NCBI RefSeq assembly: GCF_036803785.1
Contig: NZ_DAIRTR010000103.1
Coordinates: forward strand, 1 to 10,719
DNA length: 10,719 nt
Reading direction: 5' to 3'
DNA from: Pelomicrobium sp036803785
GTDB taxonomy: Bacteria > Pseudomonadota > Gammaproteobacteria > Burkholderiales > UBA6910
Shown: piece by piece, positions 1 through 8,499 of the stretch
Numbering within the stretch: the stretch's first letter is position 1
How the letters are laid out: the number at the start of each line of letters is the position of its first letter
Made by a program: the position numbers and the translations under genes
Notes under the pieces: generated by a model
The model's database searches: none
Seen by the model: the letters and a program-made list of their open reading frames with translations, nothing else
Told to the model about the DNA's origin: nothing

Positions 1-297
1 CCTGCCGGGAGGGGCGGGGGATCCTTCCGGCTTGGGCCGGAAGAGCACCAGGATCCTGCCGATCCGCTGGACCAGATTGGCGCCCAGGGCAGCCTCCAGG
101 GCTTGAGCCAAGGCGGCCCGCTCCTTCCGGTCTGCCGCGGTGAGGCGCACCTTGATGAGCCCGTGGCACGTGAGTTGCCGGTCGATTTCCGCCATCACGG
201 CCGCCGACAGCCCGGCCTCGCCGGTGCGCACCACCGGCTTGAGCCTATGGGCTCGGGCCTTGAGAGAGCGCCGCTCAGCAGGGGTAAGCTCTGGCAT
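1..297 (-). CDS. yhbY: YhbY family ribosome-associated RNA-binding protein (3' end cut by window edge)
   Basis: The minus strand reads open from an ATG at 297 to base 1, giving 99 residues with no stop yet. The protein starts MPELTPAERRSLKARAHRLK and follows E. coli YhbY closely: the K20-P-V-V segment, a GxxG loop (G26-E-A-G29), the GL-x-x-x-V-M-A-E-I helix and the GLIKVRL strand (46-52), then VQRIGRILVLFRP (76-88). This is the single CRS1-YhbY (CRM) domain, a KH-like RNA-binding fold; family members associate with pre-50S ribosomal subunits. E. coli YhbY is about 97 residues, so very little should be missing. No Shine-Dalgarno sequence is visible before the ATG. The gene is divergent from rlmE, with 35 nt between the two start codons, as in E. 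coli; a role in ribosome assembly next to an rRNA methylase is consistent. Confidence 0.93.
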   Translation of the reverse strand, partial: MPELTPAERRSLKARAHRLKPVVRTGEAGLSAAVMAEIDRQLTCHGLIKVRLTAADRKERAALAQALEAALGANLVQRIGRILVLFRPKPEGSPAPPGR

Positions 298-332
298 GAG
301 GCTTTTTTGATCAAGGTGTGCGATCTTAGCCC

Positions 333-986
333 ATGGCCCGCTCCAAGACCAGCAAGGCGTGGATGCAGGAGCATGTGTCCGACCCCTACGTGCGACGGGC
401 CCGGGCTGAAGGCTATCGTTCGCGGGCGGCCTACAAGCTTCTGGAGCTCAATCGGCGCGACCACCTCCTAAGGCCCGGGCTCACGGTCGTGGACCTGGGG
501 TCGGCCCCGGGGGGCTGGAGCCAGGTGGCGGCCGAGCAGGTGGGGGCTGCGGGCCGGGTACTGGCCGTGGACCGTTTGGAGATGGCCCCGATTCAGGGCG
601 TGGCCTTCATCCTCGGGGATTTCCGCGACCAGGCCACCCTTGAGCGGCTTGCTGGCACCCTGGGCGAGCGTCGGGCGGATCTTGTGCTCTCGGATATGGC
701 CCCCAACATAAGCGGTGTGCCCGAAGTAGATCAGGCTCGCAGCCTGGAGCTCGTTCAAGCGGTGGTGGAATTCTGCCAGGGCTATTTGAAACCGGGCGGC
801 ACCCTCCTAGTCAAAGTGTTTCAGGGGGCCGGGTTCGAGGAATTCGCGACGGGGTTGCGTAGGCGGTTTTTGAAAGTGGCCGTGCGCAAGCCCGGCGCGT
901 CCCGCAGTCGCTCGCCGGAAGTCTATCTGCTGGCGAGCGGCTTTAGGGGACCCGCACGGGCCACGGAAGAGGGCGATTCGGTTTAG
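333..986 (+). CDS. rlmE: 23S rRNA (uridine-2552 2'-O)-methyltransferase RlmE/FtsJ
   Basis: A 217-residue cytosolic enzyme of the RrmJ/FtsJ Rossmann methyltransferase family, which uses S-adenosylmethionine to methylate the ribose of U2552 in the 23S A-loop late in 50S assembly. The SAM-binding motif DLGSAPGGWSQ is at 54-64, followed by acidic D80 and GDFRD (95-99). The K-D-K-E catalytic set is complete: K35 (AAYKLLE), D121 (LSDMAPN), K161 (LVKVFQG) and E196 (SPEVYLL). Length is close to E. coli RlmE (209), with a short charged C-terminal extension. The ATG at 333 is the first possible start, because an in-frame TAG lies at 327-329; no ribosome binding site is evident. It is followed 54 nt later by ftsH, the usual pair, and the two are probably cotranscribed. 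Confidence 0.96.
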   Translation: MARSKTSKAWMQEHVSDPYVRRARAEGYRSRAAYKLLELNRRDHLLRPGLTVVDLGSAPGGWSQVAAEQVGAAGRVLAVDRLEMAPIQGVAFILGDFRDQATLERLAGTLGERRADLVLSDMAPNISGVPEVDQARSLELVQAVVEFCQGYLKPGGTLLVKVFQGAGFEEFATGLRRRFLKVAVRKPGASRSRSPEVYLLASGFRGPARATEEGDSV

Positions 987-995
987 AATGTAACG

Positions 996-1016
996 GAGGG
1001 CCCGGGAAGGGTCCTT
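996..1016 (+). other. Stem-loop between rlmE and ftsH
   Basis: Bases 996-1003 (GAGGGCCC minus its first G) can pair with 1009-1016 around a GGGAA loop, giving 8 base pairs of which two are G-U. It is followed by TTAAGCATCTTTC rather than a clean T-run, so it could at most be a weak partial terminator or an mRNA processing or stability element that lowers or separates rlmE and ftsH output. A TAGAAT hexamer (984-989) overlapping the rlmE stop resembles a -10 box but has no matching -35, so an internal ftsH promoter here is only possible. Confidence 0.3.
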
Positions 1017-1040
1017 AAGCATCTTTCTTCAGGAGCAGCT

Positions 1041-2936
<1,896 letters not shown>

Positions 2937-2974
2937 GCGGGGAGAGGCGGCTGTCGGAGAGCAGGGAGGGTGGC

Positions 2975-3025
2975 ATGAAGTCTCGCCTCCGGCCTGGTCT
3001 TCCCTTACTGTCCTTTCCCCGATGA
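2975..3025 (+). CDS. Possible 16-residue leader peptide coupled to folP
   Basis: A short ORF, MKSRLRPGLPLLSFPR, starts at an ATG 4 nt after a purine-rich GGGAGGG stretch (2964-2970) that can serve as a Shine-Dalgarno site. Its TGA (3023-3025) overlaps the folP ATG (3022-3024) in an ATGA junction. folP itself has only pyrimidine-rich sequence directly upstream, so terminating ribosomes could restart on folP. What is seen is the ORF, the purine tract and the overlap; that the peptide is made, or that coupling matters, is inference. It has no recognised family and may be chance in a 85-nt gap. Confidence 0.3.
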   Translation: MKSRLRPGLPLLSFPR

Positions 3026-3855
3026 ACCGGTCTCTGCGCTGCGGCAGGTTCACGCTGGACCTTTCCCGCCCTCTGATCATGGGGGTGGTCAATGTCACCC
3101 CCGACTCCTTCTCCGACGGGGGGCTTTATCTCTCGGCCCAGGCCGCCATCGACCACGCCCGCCGGCTGGTGGAGGAAGGGGCCGACCTCCTGGACATCGG
3201 CGGAGAATCGTCCCGCCCAGGGGCCGAGCCGGTGCCGGTGGAAGAGGAGTTGCGGCGGGTGATGCCAGTGCTGGAGGCGGCGGTGACCCTGGGGGTGCCG
3301 GTGTCGGTGGACACCATGAAGCCCCAAGTAATGCGCGCCGCGATCGCTGCCGGTGCGGCCATGGTGAACGACATCATGGCGCTGCGGGCTCCAGGAGCGC
3401 TGGAGGCGGTGGCGGGAAGCGATGTGGCGGTATGCCTCATGCACATGCAGGGCGAGCCGCGCACCATGCAGGTAAATCCCGTCTACGGGGACGTGGTACG
3501 GGAGGTGCGCGACTTCCTAGCCGAACGGGTGGCGGCCGCTGAGAGGGCGGGCATCGATCGCAGCCGCCTCGTGGTGGATCCCGGCTTCGGTTTCGGCAAG
3601 GATCGCTCCCACAACCTGGCCCTCTTCCGCGACTTGCCCGTGTTCGCCGCCCTGGGGGTTGCGGTGCTGGTGGGGCTATCGCGCAAGTCGGTGCTGGGCA
3701 GGATCACCGGCCGGGACGTGAACGAGCGCCTCGCCGCGAGCCTCGCCGCCGCCGTGCTCGCGGTGGAGCGGGGCGCCCACATCGTGCGGGTCCATGATGT
3801 GGCCGCGACCCGGGATGCCCTGGCGGTCCTGACGGCCGTCGCCGGTACCACCTAA
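3022..3855 (+). CDS. folP: Dihydropteroate synthase
   Basis: A 277-residue cytosolic TIM-barrel enzyme of folate synthesis, joining p-aminobenzoate to dihydropterin pyrophosphate; it is the sulfonamide target. Both family signatures are present: VNVTPDSFSDGG (23-34) and GGESSRPGA (60-68), followed by SVDT with D97, the N116-D-I segment, LMHMQGEPRTMQ (139-150), DPGFGFGK (186-193), SRKS with K222, and the C-terminal RVHDV (256-260). Residue 64 is Ser where E. coli has Thr, a common conservative change. Length matches E. coli (282). The ATG at 3022 has no Shine-Dalgarno sequence of its own and overlaps the stop of a small upstream ORF. The position between ftsH and glmM is the classic one, and readthrough from ftsH is likely. 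Confidence 0.97.
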   Translation: MNRSLRCGRFTLDLSRPLIMGVVNVTPDSFSDGGLYLSAQAAIDHARRLVEEGADLLDIGGESSRPGAEPVPVEEELRRVMPVLEAAVTLGVPVSVDTMKPQVMRAAIAAGAAMVNDIMALRAPGALEAVAGSDVAVCLMHMQGEPRTMQVNPVYGDVVREVRDFLAERVAAAERAGIDRSRLVVDPGFGFGKDRSHNLALFRDLPVFAALGVAVLVGLSRKSVLGRITGRDVNERLAASLAAAVLAVERGAHIVRVHDVAATRDALAVLTAVAGTT

Positions 3856-3874
3856 AAATACCCTCTAATGTTTT

Positions 3875-3890
3875 AAGGTTTTTTTACCTT
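3875..3890 (+). other. Small AT-rich hairpin after folP
   Basis: AAGGT (3875-3879) is followed by six T and ACCTT (3886-3890), a 5-bp stem in a strikingly AT-rich patch (3853-3894) within otherwise GC-rich DNA. The stem is too short for a confident terminator and the T-run lies in the loop. It may mark the end of the folP transcript or simply an AT-rich spacer before the glmM promoter region. Confidence 0.2.
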
Positions 3891-3935
3891 TCCTTGTGCC
3901 CCTGAAGTAGGCGGTTCGCCGGAAAAGCCGGACGA

Positions 3936-3964
3936 TTGTTCCCGGAAGGCGGGTGGGGTAGATT
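3936..3964 (+). promoter_or_regulatory. Possible sigma70-type promoter for glmM
   Basis: TTGTTC (3936-3941) and TAGATT (3959-3964) are separated by exactly 17 nt and lie 33 nt before the glmM start codon. The hexamers match the consensus at 3 and 4 of 6 positions, so support is moderate. The 142-nt folP-glmM gap, the largest in this block, makes a separate glmM promoter reasonable. Confidence 0.35.
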
Positions 3965-3997
3965 GATGCCGTTTGTCGGATCTGGGCGGCACGGCGT

Positions 3998-5353
3998 ATG
4001 AAAAGAAAGTATTTCGGAACGGATGGAATACGGGGGCGGGTAGGAGAGGCCCCCATCACGCCCGACTTCGTGATGCGGCTGGGCTACGCGGCGGGTAAAA
4101 CGCTGATCGCCCGCTCCTGCCTCCCCAAGGGGGAACGGCCGGCGGTGCTGATCGGCAAGGACACCCGCATCTCCGGCTATATGCTGGAGGCTGCCCTGGA
4201 GGCGGGCTTTTCCGCCGCAGGGGTGGACGTCATGCTCTCCGGACCCATGCCTACGCCGGCCGTAGCCTACCTCACCCGGGCCTTGCGCCTGCAGGCAGGG
4301 GTGGTGATCAGCGCTTCCCACAATCCTTACGATGACAACGGCATTAAGTTCTTCTCGGCCGATGGCTTCAAGCTCGCCGACGAGACGGAAGAAGCGATCG
4401 AAGCTGCCCTGGAAGAACCCATGGTCACCATGCCTTCCGCGGGTCTGGGAAGAGCGCGACGAGTAAACGACGCCCCCGGGCGTTACATCGAGTTTTGCAA
4501 AAGCACCTTTCCCAGCCGGCTCGACTTGCGGGGCATGCGGCTGGTGGTCGATTGCGCCCACGGGGCGACTTACCATGTTGCTCCCCATGTGTTCCATGAG
4601 CTCGGGGCGGACGTGGTGACCATCGGCGCCGAGCCCGACGGGTTGAACATCAATCGGGACGCTGGGGCGTTGTATCCCCAAGGACTTCAACAGGCGATTC
4701 GCGCGCAGGGGGCGGACCTGGGGATCGCGTTCGACGGAGACGGGGACCGGGTGGTGATGGCGGACGCGGAAGGGCGGCTTTACGATGGAGACCAGCTCCT
4801 CTACGTGATCGCCCTGTTACGCCGAGAGCTGGGAAACCTGAACGGGGGAGTGGCGGGCACCCTCATGACCAACTACGCCCTGGAGCGGGCCTTTGCTGAG
4901 CGGGGTGTCCCCTTCAAGCGGGCGAAGGTGGGGGACCGCTATGTGCTGGAGCTTTTGCTGCAGGAAGGATGGGAGTTGGGGGGTGAGAATTCCGGTCACA
5001 TCATCTGCCTGGACAGGCATACCACTGGCGATGGCGTCGTCTCGGCCCTGCAAGTGCTCCATGCCATTCGCGGGCGGGGGGAGAGCCTGGCCGAGTTGAC
5101 CCGGGAGCTTACCCTCTATCCCCAAGTCCTGGTCAACGTACGAGTGGAGCGCGGGTTCGATTTCCGCAACCACGCCGGAGTCCAGTCGGCGGTGAGGGAA
5201 ACCGAGCGGCTTTTGAACGGGGACGGCCGGGTGCTGCTGCGAGCCTCCGGCACTGAGCCCGTCATCCGGGTGATGGTGGAGGGCCGCTCTCGGGAGCAGG
5301 TGACCCGGCTCGCCCAGAACCTGGCCGATGCAGTGCGGGAAGCGGCAGGCTGA
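3998..5353 (+). CDS. glmM: Phosphoglucosamine mutase
   Basis: A 451-residue cytosolic enzyme converting glucosamine-6-phosphate to glucosamine-1-phosphate on the way to UDP-GlcNAc, needed for peptidoglycan and lipopolysaccharide. It opens with the GlmM hallmark KYFGTDGIRGRVGEAPITPD. The phosphoserine loop ISASHNP has catalytic S107, the metal site DGDGDR is at 246-251, the sugar-binding GGENSGH at 328-334, and the phosphate-binding RASGTEP at 415-421. These four motifs cover the four domains of the alpha-phosphohexomutase family, and GlmM-specific residues separate it from phosphoglucomutase/phosphomannomutase. Length is near E. coli GlmM (445). The start has only a weak purine tract ahead of it (TGGGCGG, 3983-3989). 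It is the last gene of the rlmE-ftsH-folP-glmM block, with a 147-nt gap to pstS. Confidence 0.97.
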   Translation: MKRKYFGTDGIRGRVGEAPITPDFVMRLGYAAGKTLIARSCLPKGERPAVLIGKDTRISGYMLEAALEAGFSAAGVDVMLSGPMPTPAVAYLTRALRLQAGVVISASHNPYDDNGIKFFSADGFKLADETEEAIEAALEEPMVTMPSAGLGRARRVNDAPGRYIEFCKSTFPSRLDLRGMRLVVDCAHGATYHVAPHVFHELGADVVTIGAEPDGLNINRDAGALYPQGLQQAIRAQGADLGIAFDGDGDRVVMADAEGRLYDGDQLLYVIALLRRELGNLNGGVAGTLMTNYALERAFAERGVPFKRAKVGDRYVLELLLQEGWELGGENSGHIICLDRHTTGDGVVSALQVLHAIRGRGESLAELTRELTLYPQVLVNVRVERGFDFRNHAGVQSAVRETERLLNGDGRVLLRASGTEPVIRVMVEGRSREQVTRLAQNLADAVREAAG

Positions 5354-5395
5354 ACCCAACCATAAAATACGCTCGAATTCACTCGCTTATCTATA

Positions 5396-5417
5396 TCCCG
5401 GGCGTTGGATGCCGGGA
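5396..5417 (+). terminator. Possible weak terminator after glmM
   Basis: TCCCGG (5396-5401) can pair with CCGGGA (5412-5417) around a 10-nt loop, followed by GCTCTCTTTC, a pyrimidine-rich but imperfect tail. It sits 43 nt after the glmM stop and just before the Pho box, where an operon boundary is expected. The short stem and poor T-run keep this tentative. Confidence 0.3.
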
Positions 5418-5425
5418 GCTCTCTT

Positions 5426-5459
5426 TCGTCACGAAACTGTAACCGAGCGGGGGTAGGAT
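5426..5459 (+). promoter_or_regulatory. PhoB-dependent promoter of pstS: Pho box plus -10
   Basis: Bases 5426-5443 read TCGTCACGAAACTGTAAC, which fits the E. coli Pho box layout of two 7-nt CTGTCAT-like repeats 11 nt apart around an A-rich 4-nt spacer. It matches CTGTCATAAAACTGTCAC at 13 of 18 positions by eye. Exactly 10 nt later is TAGGAT (5454-5459), a 4-of-6 match to the -10 hexamer at the spacing expected when PhoB replaces a -35 element. Transcription would start near 5466, leaving a leader of about 35 nt that contains the ribosome binding site. Induction of pstSCAB by phosphate starvation through PhoR-PhoB is the known pattern and is inferred here. Confidence 0.75.
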
Positions 5460-5500
5460 TTCGCCTGCATGCTTACGTAACTAGATGAGGAGAACGATTC

Positions 5501-6508
5501 ATGCGCCTAGCGACTGGTTGTAAATGGCTCGGGGCAGTGGCATTTCTGGCGGGCTCCCTCGGCTCGGTGCCACTTTCCCACGCCGACATTGTAAAGATTG
5601 ACGGCTCCAGCACGGTTTACCCCATCACGGAGGCAGTAGCCGAAGAATTCCAGAAGGCCACCAAAGGCAAGTACAAAGTGACCGTCGGCATCTCCGGTAC
5701 TGGCGGCGGTTTCAAGAAATTCTGCCGCGGAGAAACCGACATCTCGAACGCCTCCCGTCCCATTCTTAAAAAGGAGATGGAGGATTGCCAAAAGGCTGGC
5801 ATTCGCTACATCGAGCTACCAGTTGCTTTCGATGCCCTCACGGTAATCATCAACCCGAAAAACACCTGGGCTGAGGAGTTGACCGTGGCGGAGCTGAGGA
5901 AGATGTATCACCCGGATTCCCAGGGCAAGGTCACCAACTGGAAGCAGATTCGCGAGGGTTTTCCCGACGCGCCGCTCAAGCTCGCCGGCGCCGGGGCCGA
6001 CTCCGGCACCTTCGACTACTTCACCGAGGCAGTCAACGGAAAAGCCAAGGCAAGCCGGGGTGATTACCTGGCGACGGAAGACGACAACGTGACGGTGCAG
6101 TTCGTCAGCCGCGACGTGAACGCCATCGGCTACTTGGGACTTGCCTACTACGTGGAGAACAAGGACAAGCTGAAAGCGGTCAAGATCAAGGTGGATGAAA
6201 AGAGCCCCGCGGTTGCTCCCTCCATCGAGACGGTCAACAAGGGCACTTATCAGCCCCTGTCCCGTCCGATCTTCATCTACGTGAGCGAGAAATCGTTGGC
6301 GAGGCCCGAGGTTCGGCAATTCGTCGAGTTCTACCTGACCCACGCAGGCAAGCTTGCCAAGGAAGTGGGTTATGTCGATCTTCCCAAGGCAGCCTATGAG
6401 CTCGCCATGCAAAACTTCAAGAACAGGAAGTTCGGAACTGCGTTCGGCGGAGAGGCCGAAGTTGGCGTGGCAGTAGAGGAGCTTCTCAAGCGCGAAGCCA
6501 AGCTATAA
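5501..6508 (+). CDS. pstS: Periplasmic phosphate-binding protein PstS
   Basis: A 335-residue solute-binding protein that captures inorganic phosphate in the periplasm and delivers it to PstCA. The N-terminus has a basic start, a hydrophobic core (about 9-24) and a likely signal peptidase I site after SHA (28); there is no lipobox, so a soluble periplasmic protein is expected. Phosphate-binding motifs of the PstS family are clear: DGSSTVYPI (34-42), SGTGGGFKKFC (65-75), DISNASRPI (80-88) and AGADSGTFDYF (164-174). The sequence resembles the PstS/SphX type widespread outside enterics more than E. coli PstS. GAGGAG (5487-5492) is a good ribosome binding site 8 nt before the ATG. A Pho box precedes it and a strong terminator follows, consistent with its expression above the membrane components. 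Confidence 0.96.
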   Translation: MRLATGCKWLGAVAFLAGSLGSVPLSHADIVKIDGSSTVYPITEAVAEEFQKATKGKYKVTVGISGTGGGFKKFCRGETDISNASRPILKKEMEDCQKAGIRYIELPVAFDALTVIINPKNTWAEELTVAELRKMYHPDSQGKVTNWKQIREGFPDAPLKLAGAGADSGTFDYFTEAVNGKAKASRGDYLATEDDNVTVQFVSRDVNAIGYLGLAYYVENKDKLKAVKIKVDEKSPAVAPSIETVNKGTYQPLSRPIFIYVSEKSLARPEVRQFVEFYLTHAGKLAKEVGYVDLPKAAYELAMQNFKNRKFGTAFGGEAEVGVAVEELLKREAKL

Positions 6509-6520
6509 CTGCCAGCCAGG

Positions 6521-6550
6521 AAAAGCCGGGGGAGCATCCCCCGGCTTTTT
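6521..6550 (+). terminator. Strong intrinsic terminator/attenuator between pstS and pstC
   Basis: GCCGGGGG (6525-6532) pairs perfectly with CCCCCGGC (6538-6545) around the loop AGCAT, the flanking A4 can pair with the first T residues, and a T5 run (6546-6550) follows. The element begins 13 nt after the pstS stop. Its position inside the operon points to partial termination, so that pstS mRNA exceeds pstCAB mRNA. The symmetric A and T runs mean it could also act on the opposite strand, but no gene there needs it. Confidence 0.92.
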
Positions 6551-6575
6551 ACTACCCCGCACCGTCTGTCATAAT
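6548..6575 (+). promoter_or_regulatory. Possible internal promoter for pstC, with a Pho half-site
   Basis: TTTACT (6548-6553) and CATAAT (6570-6575) lie 16 nt apart, matching consensus at 4 and 5 of 6 positions. CTGTCAT (6566-6572), an exact Pho half-site, overlaps the -10; no good partner repeat is found 11 nt on either side. Transcription would begin near 6582, about 18 nt before the pstC ATG, which lacks a Shine-Dalgarno sequence. This could supply pstCAB independently of readthrough through the terminator. Confidence 0.4.
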
Positions 6576-6599
6576 TACGGCCTGCCTTTCCGTCGTCTT

Positions 6600-7550
6600 A
6601 TGAGCACTGTGGCTCCTGCGACCCCAGAACAAGCGGCGGCTGCCCAAGCAACCAATCGCCTGCTACACCGGCGCTTCCGAAACCTCAAGGAGCGGGCCAT
6701 CGAATTCGCCCTGTTCCTGGCGGCGTTCTCTGCCGTCGCGACCACCGTTGCCATCGTGGTCATCTTGGTCTACGAATCAATCGGCTTCTTCGAGCAGGTC
6801 TCCCTCGTCGAATTCCTCACTGATACCCAGTGGACACCGCTTTTTACCGAGAAGCATTTCGGGATCCTCCCTTTGCTTTCCGGGACTGTGGTAGTGGCGG
6901 GTGTGGCCTTGGCGGTGGCGCTCCCCCTGGGGATCGTGATCGCTTTATATTTGAGCGAGTTCGCGCCCCATTCCGTGCGAGAGGTGGTAAAGCCTTTTCT
7001 CGAAATGCTCGAGGGTGTGCCCACCGTGGTCTTCGGCTATTTTGCCCTGCTGTTCGTCACACCCCTGTTGCAGAAGTTTATCCCCGACTTGCAGGGGTTT
7101 AACATGCTCGGTCCCGGCATCGTCGTCGGGATCATGATCATCCCCTACGTCTCCTCGGTATCCGAAGATGCGATGCGGGCCGTGCCCATGGCCATGCGTG
7201 AAGGTAGCTTCGCCATGGGAGCGACCCGATTACAAACGGCTTTGCGGGTGGTGCTGCCGGCAGCGACCTCTGGGGTGGTTGCGGCGTTCGTGCTCGGCAT
7301 ATCGCGGGCAATCGGAGAGACCATGGTGGTGGCCATCGCCGCCGGGCAGCAGCCCAACTTCACCTGGAATCCGATGGAGCCAGCGGCGACGCTGACCGCC
7401 TACATCGTGCAGGTGAGCCTTGGCGATTTGCCCCACGGCTCGCTCGAGTACCAGACCATCTTCGCCGCGGGCTTGACGTTGATCATGCTGACCCTCGGAT
7501 TCAACGTGCTCGGACATCTCTTGCGCCAACGTTTCCGCGAGGCTTACTGA
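6600..7550 (+). CDS. pstC: Phosphate ABC transporter permease PstC
   Basis: A 316-residue inner-membrane permease that pairs with PstA to form the phosphate channel. After a 30-residue polar, Ala-rich N-terminus there are six hydrophobic segments at about 33-60, 90-118, 139-157, 171-188, 222-246 and 284-306. The ABC-permease EAA loop, which contacts the ATPase, is REGSFAMGATRLQ (200-212), and the PstC/PstA hallmark SRAIGET is at 235-241. The ATG at 6600 has no visible ribosome binding site, which is unusual in this operon. The stop codon overlaps the pstA start by one base (TGATG), so translation of the two permeases is probably coupled and balanced. Confidence 0.96.
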   Translation: MSTVAPATPEQAAAAQATNRLLHRRFRNLKERAIEFALFLAAFSAVATTVAIVVILVYESIGFFEQVSLVEFLTDTQWTPLFTEKHFGILPLLSGTVVVAGVALAVALPLGIVIALYLSEFAPHSVREVVKPFLEMLEGVPTVVFGYFALLFVTPLLQKFIPDLQGFNMLGPGIVVGIMIIPYVSSVSEDAMRAVPMAMREGSFAMGATRLQTALRVVLPAATSGVVAAFVLGISRAIGETMVVAIAAGQQPNFTWNPMEPAATLTAYIVQVSLGDLPHGSLEYQTIFAAGLTLIMLTLGFNVLGHLLRQRFREAY

Positions 7551-8482
7551 TGGCATATCCGCACCCGCGAGACTTAGAAGCGATCCGCCGGATGATTGGC
7601 CGTCGCAAGCTGGGGGATCACCTGTTTGTGCTGCTTGGGATCTTGGCCACCATGGTGGGTGTGGTGACTTTGCTGGCACTGTTCGTTGATCTGCTGATCG
7701 ACGGGGTGCCCAGGATCTCCTGGGAATTCCTTACCAGCTTTCCGTCGCGCCGGGCCGAACAGGCGGGTATCCTCTCGGCGTGGGTTGGCACTGCCCTGGT
7801 GATGCTGGTCACTCTTTTTGCCGCCGTTCCCCTCGGCGTCGCGGCGGGAATCTATCTAGAGGAGTACGCCCCCAAGAACTGGATCACGACCCTGATCGAA
7901 ATTAACGTGACCAATCTGGCCGGGGTTCCTTCTATCGTCTACGGCTTGCTCGCGTTGGGGCTGTTCGTCTACGCGCTGGGATTCGGACAGAGTATCCTGT
8001 CCGCGGGACTGACCCTCGCGCTCTTGATCCTCCCGGTGGTCATCGTGGCCACACGGGAAGCAATCCGCTCCGTCCCGCAAGCCATCCGCGAGGCAGCCTA
8101 TGCGGTGGGCGCCACCAAGTGGCAGGTGGTATCGGATCACGTGCTGCCGTATTCGTCGGCAGGTATCCTGACCGGCGTGATCATCGGGCTCGCCCGGGCG
8201 ATCGGGGAGACCGCGCCGGTCATCACCATCGGCGCCTTGACCTTCATCGCCTTCCTGCCGCCCGCGCCCATCTCCAGCGCTCCCCCGTTCGTCAACTTCG
8301 AGTGGCTGTTCTCCCCGTTCACTCTCCTTCCGATCCAGATGTTTAACTGGGTGACGAGGCCAGAATCCGCGTTTCAGGTGAATGCGGCAGCGGCCGGTGT
8401 CGTGCTCATCGTCATGACTTTGCTCATGAACGCCTTGGCGATCTATCTACGCTACCGGATACGCCAGAAGATTAAATGGTAA
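7550..8482 (+). CDS. pstA: Phosphate ABC transporter permease PstA
   Basis: A 310-residue inner-membrane partner of PstC. Six hydrophobic segments are visible at about 22-50, 78-104, 120-146, 148-168, 203-232 and 281-301. The EAA loop reads REAAYAVGATKWQ (180-192), and LARAIGETAPV (214-224) is the typical PstA motif. PstA and PstC share this loop plus AIGET, as expected for related halves of one channel. The start ATG shares its A with the pstC stop. The TAA stop (8480-8482) lies inside the ribosome binding site of pstB, so the three transporter genes form one tightly packed unit. Confidence 0.96.
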   Translation: MAYPHPRDLEAIRRMIGRRKLGDHLFVLLGILATMVGVVTLLALFVDLLIDGVPRISWEFLTSFPSRRAEQAGILSAWVGTALVMLVTLFAAVPLGVAAGIYLEEYAPKNWITTLIEINVTNLAGVPSIVYGLLALGLFVYALGFGQSILSAGLTLALLILPVVIVATREAIRSVPQAIREAAYAVGATKWQVVSDHVLPYSSAGILTGVIIGLARAIGETAPVITIGALTFIAFLPPAPISSAPPFVNFEWLFSPFTLLPIQMFNWVTRPESAFQVNAAAAGVVLIVMTLLMNALAIYLRYRIRQKIKW

Positions 8483-8490
8483 GGAGGAGA
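8481..8490 (+). promoter_or_regulatory. Ribosome binding site that sets the pstB start
   Basis: AAGGAGGAGA is an almost ideal Shine-Dalgarno sequence. It lies 9 nt before the ATG at 8500 but downstream of the alternative ATG at 8476, so it supports the later start. It overlaps the pstA stop codon. Confidence 0.8.
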
Positions 8491-8499
8491 AACGCCTCG

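Noticed and set aside
307..334. Promoter-like TTGATC and CCCAT just before rlmE
   Set aside because: The -10 part would overlap the rlmE start codon, placing the transcript start inside the gene; the TTGATCAA palindrome alone is too short to call.
870..896. Heat-shock (sigma32)-like promoter for ftsH: TTGAAA followed 15 nt later by CCCGGC
   Set aside because: The -10 part fits poorly, it is 145 nt from ftsH, and both segments encode conserved RlmE residues (FLKVAVRKPG), which explains the match.
3884..4690. 268-codon minus-strand open frame opposite glmM
   Set aside because: Antisense to the clear GlmM reading frame, with no recognisable domain and no ribosome binding site; a GC-driven shadow.
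5363..5368. TAAAAT hexamer soon after glmM as a -10 box
   Set aside because: No acceptable -35 at 16-18 nt upstream, and the Pho-box promoter downstream explains pstS expression better.
8476..8499. Earlier in-frame ATG for pstB giving an 8-residue extension
   Set aside because: The strong Shine-Dalgarno site lies after this ATG and is well placed only for the start at 8500; the added residues are not part of the usual PstB N-terminus.
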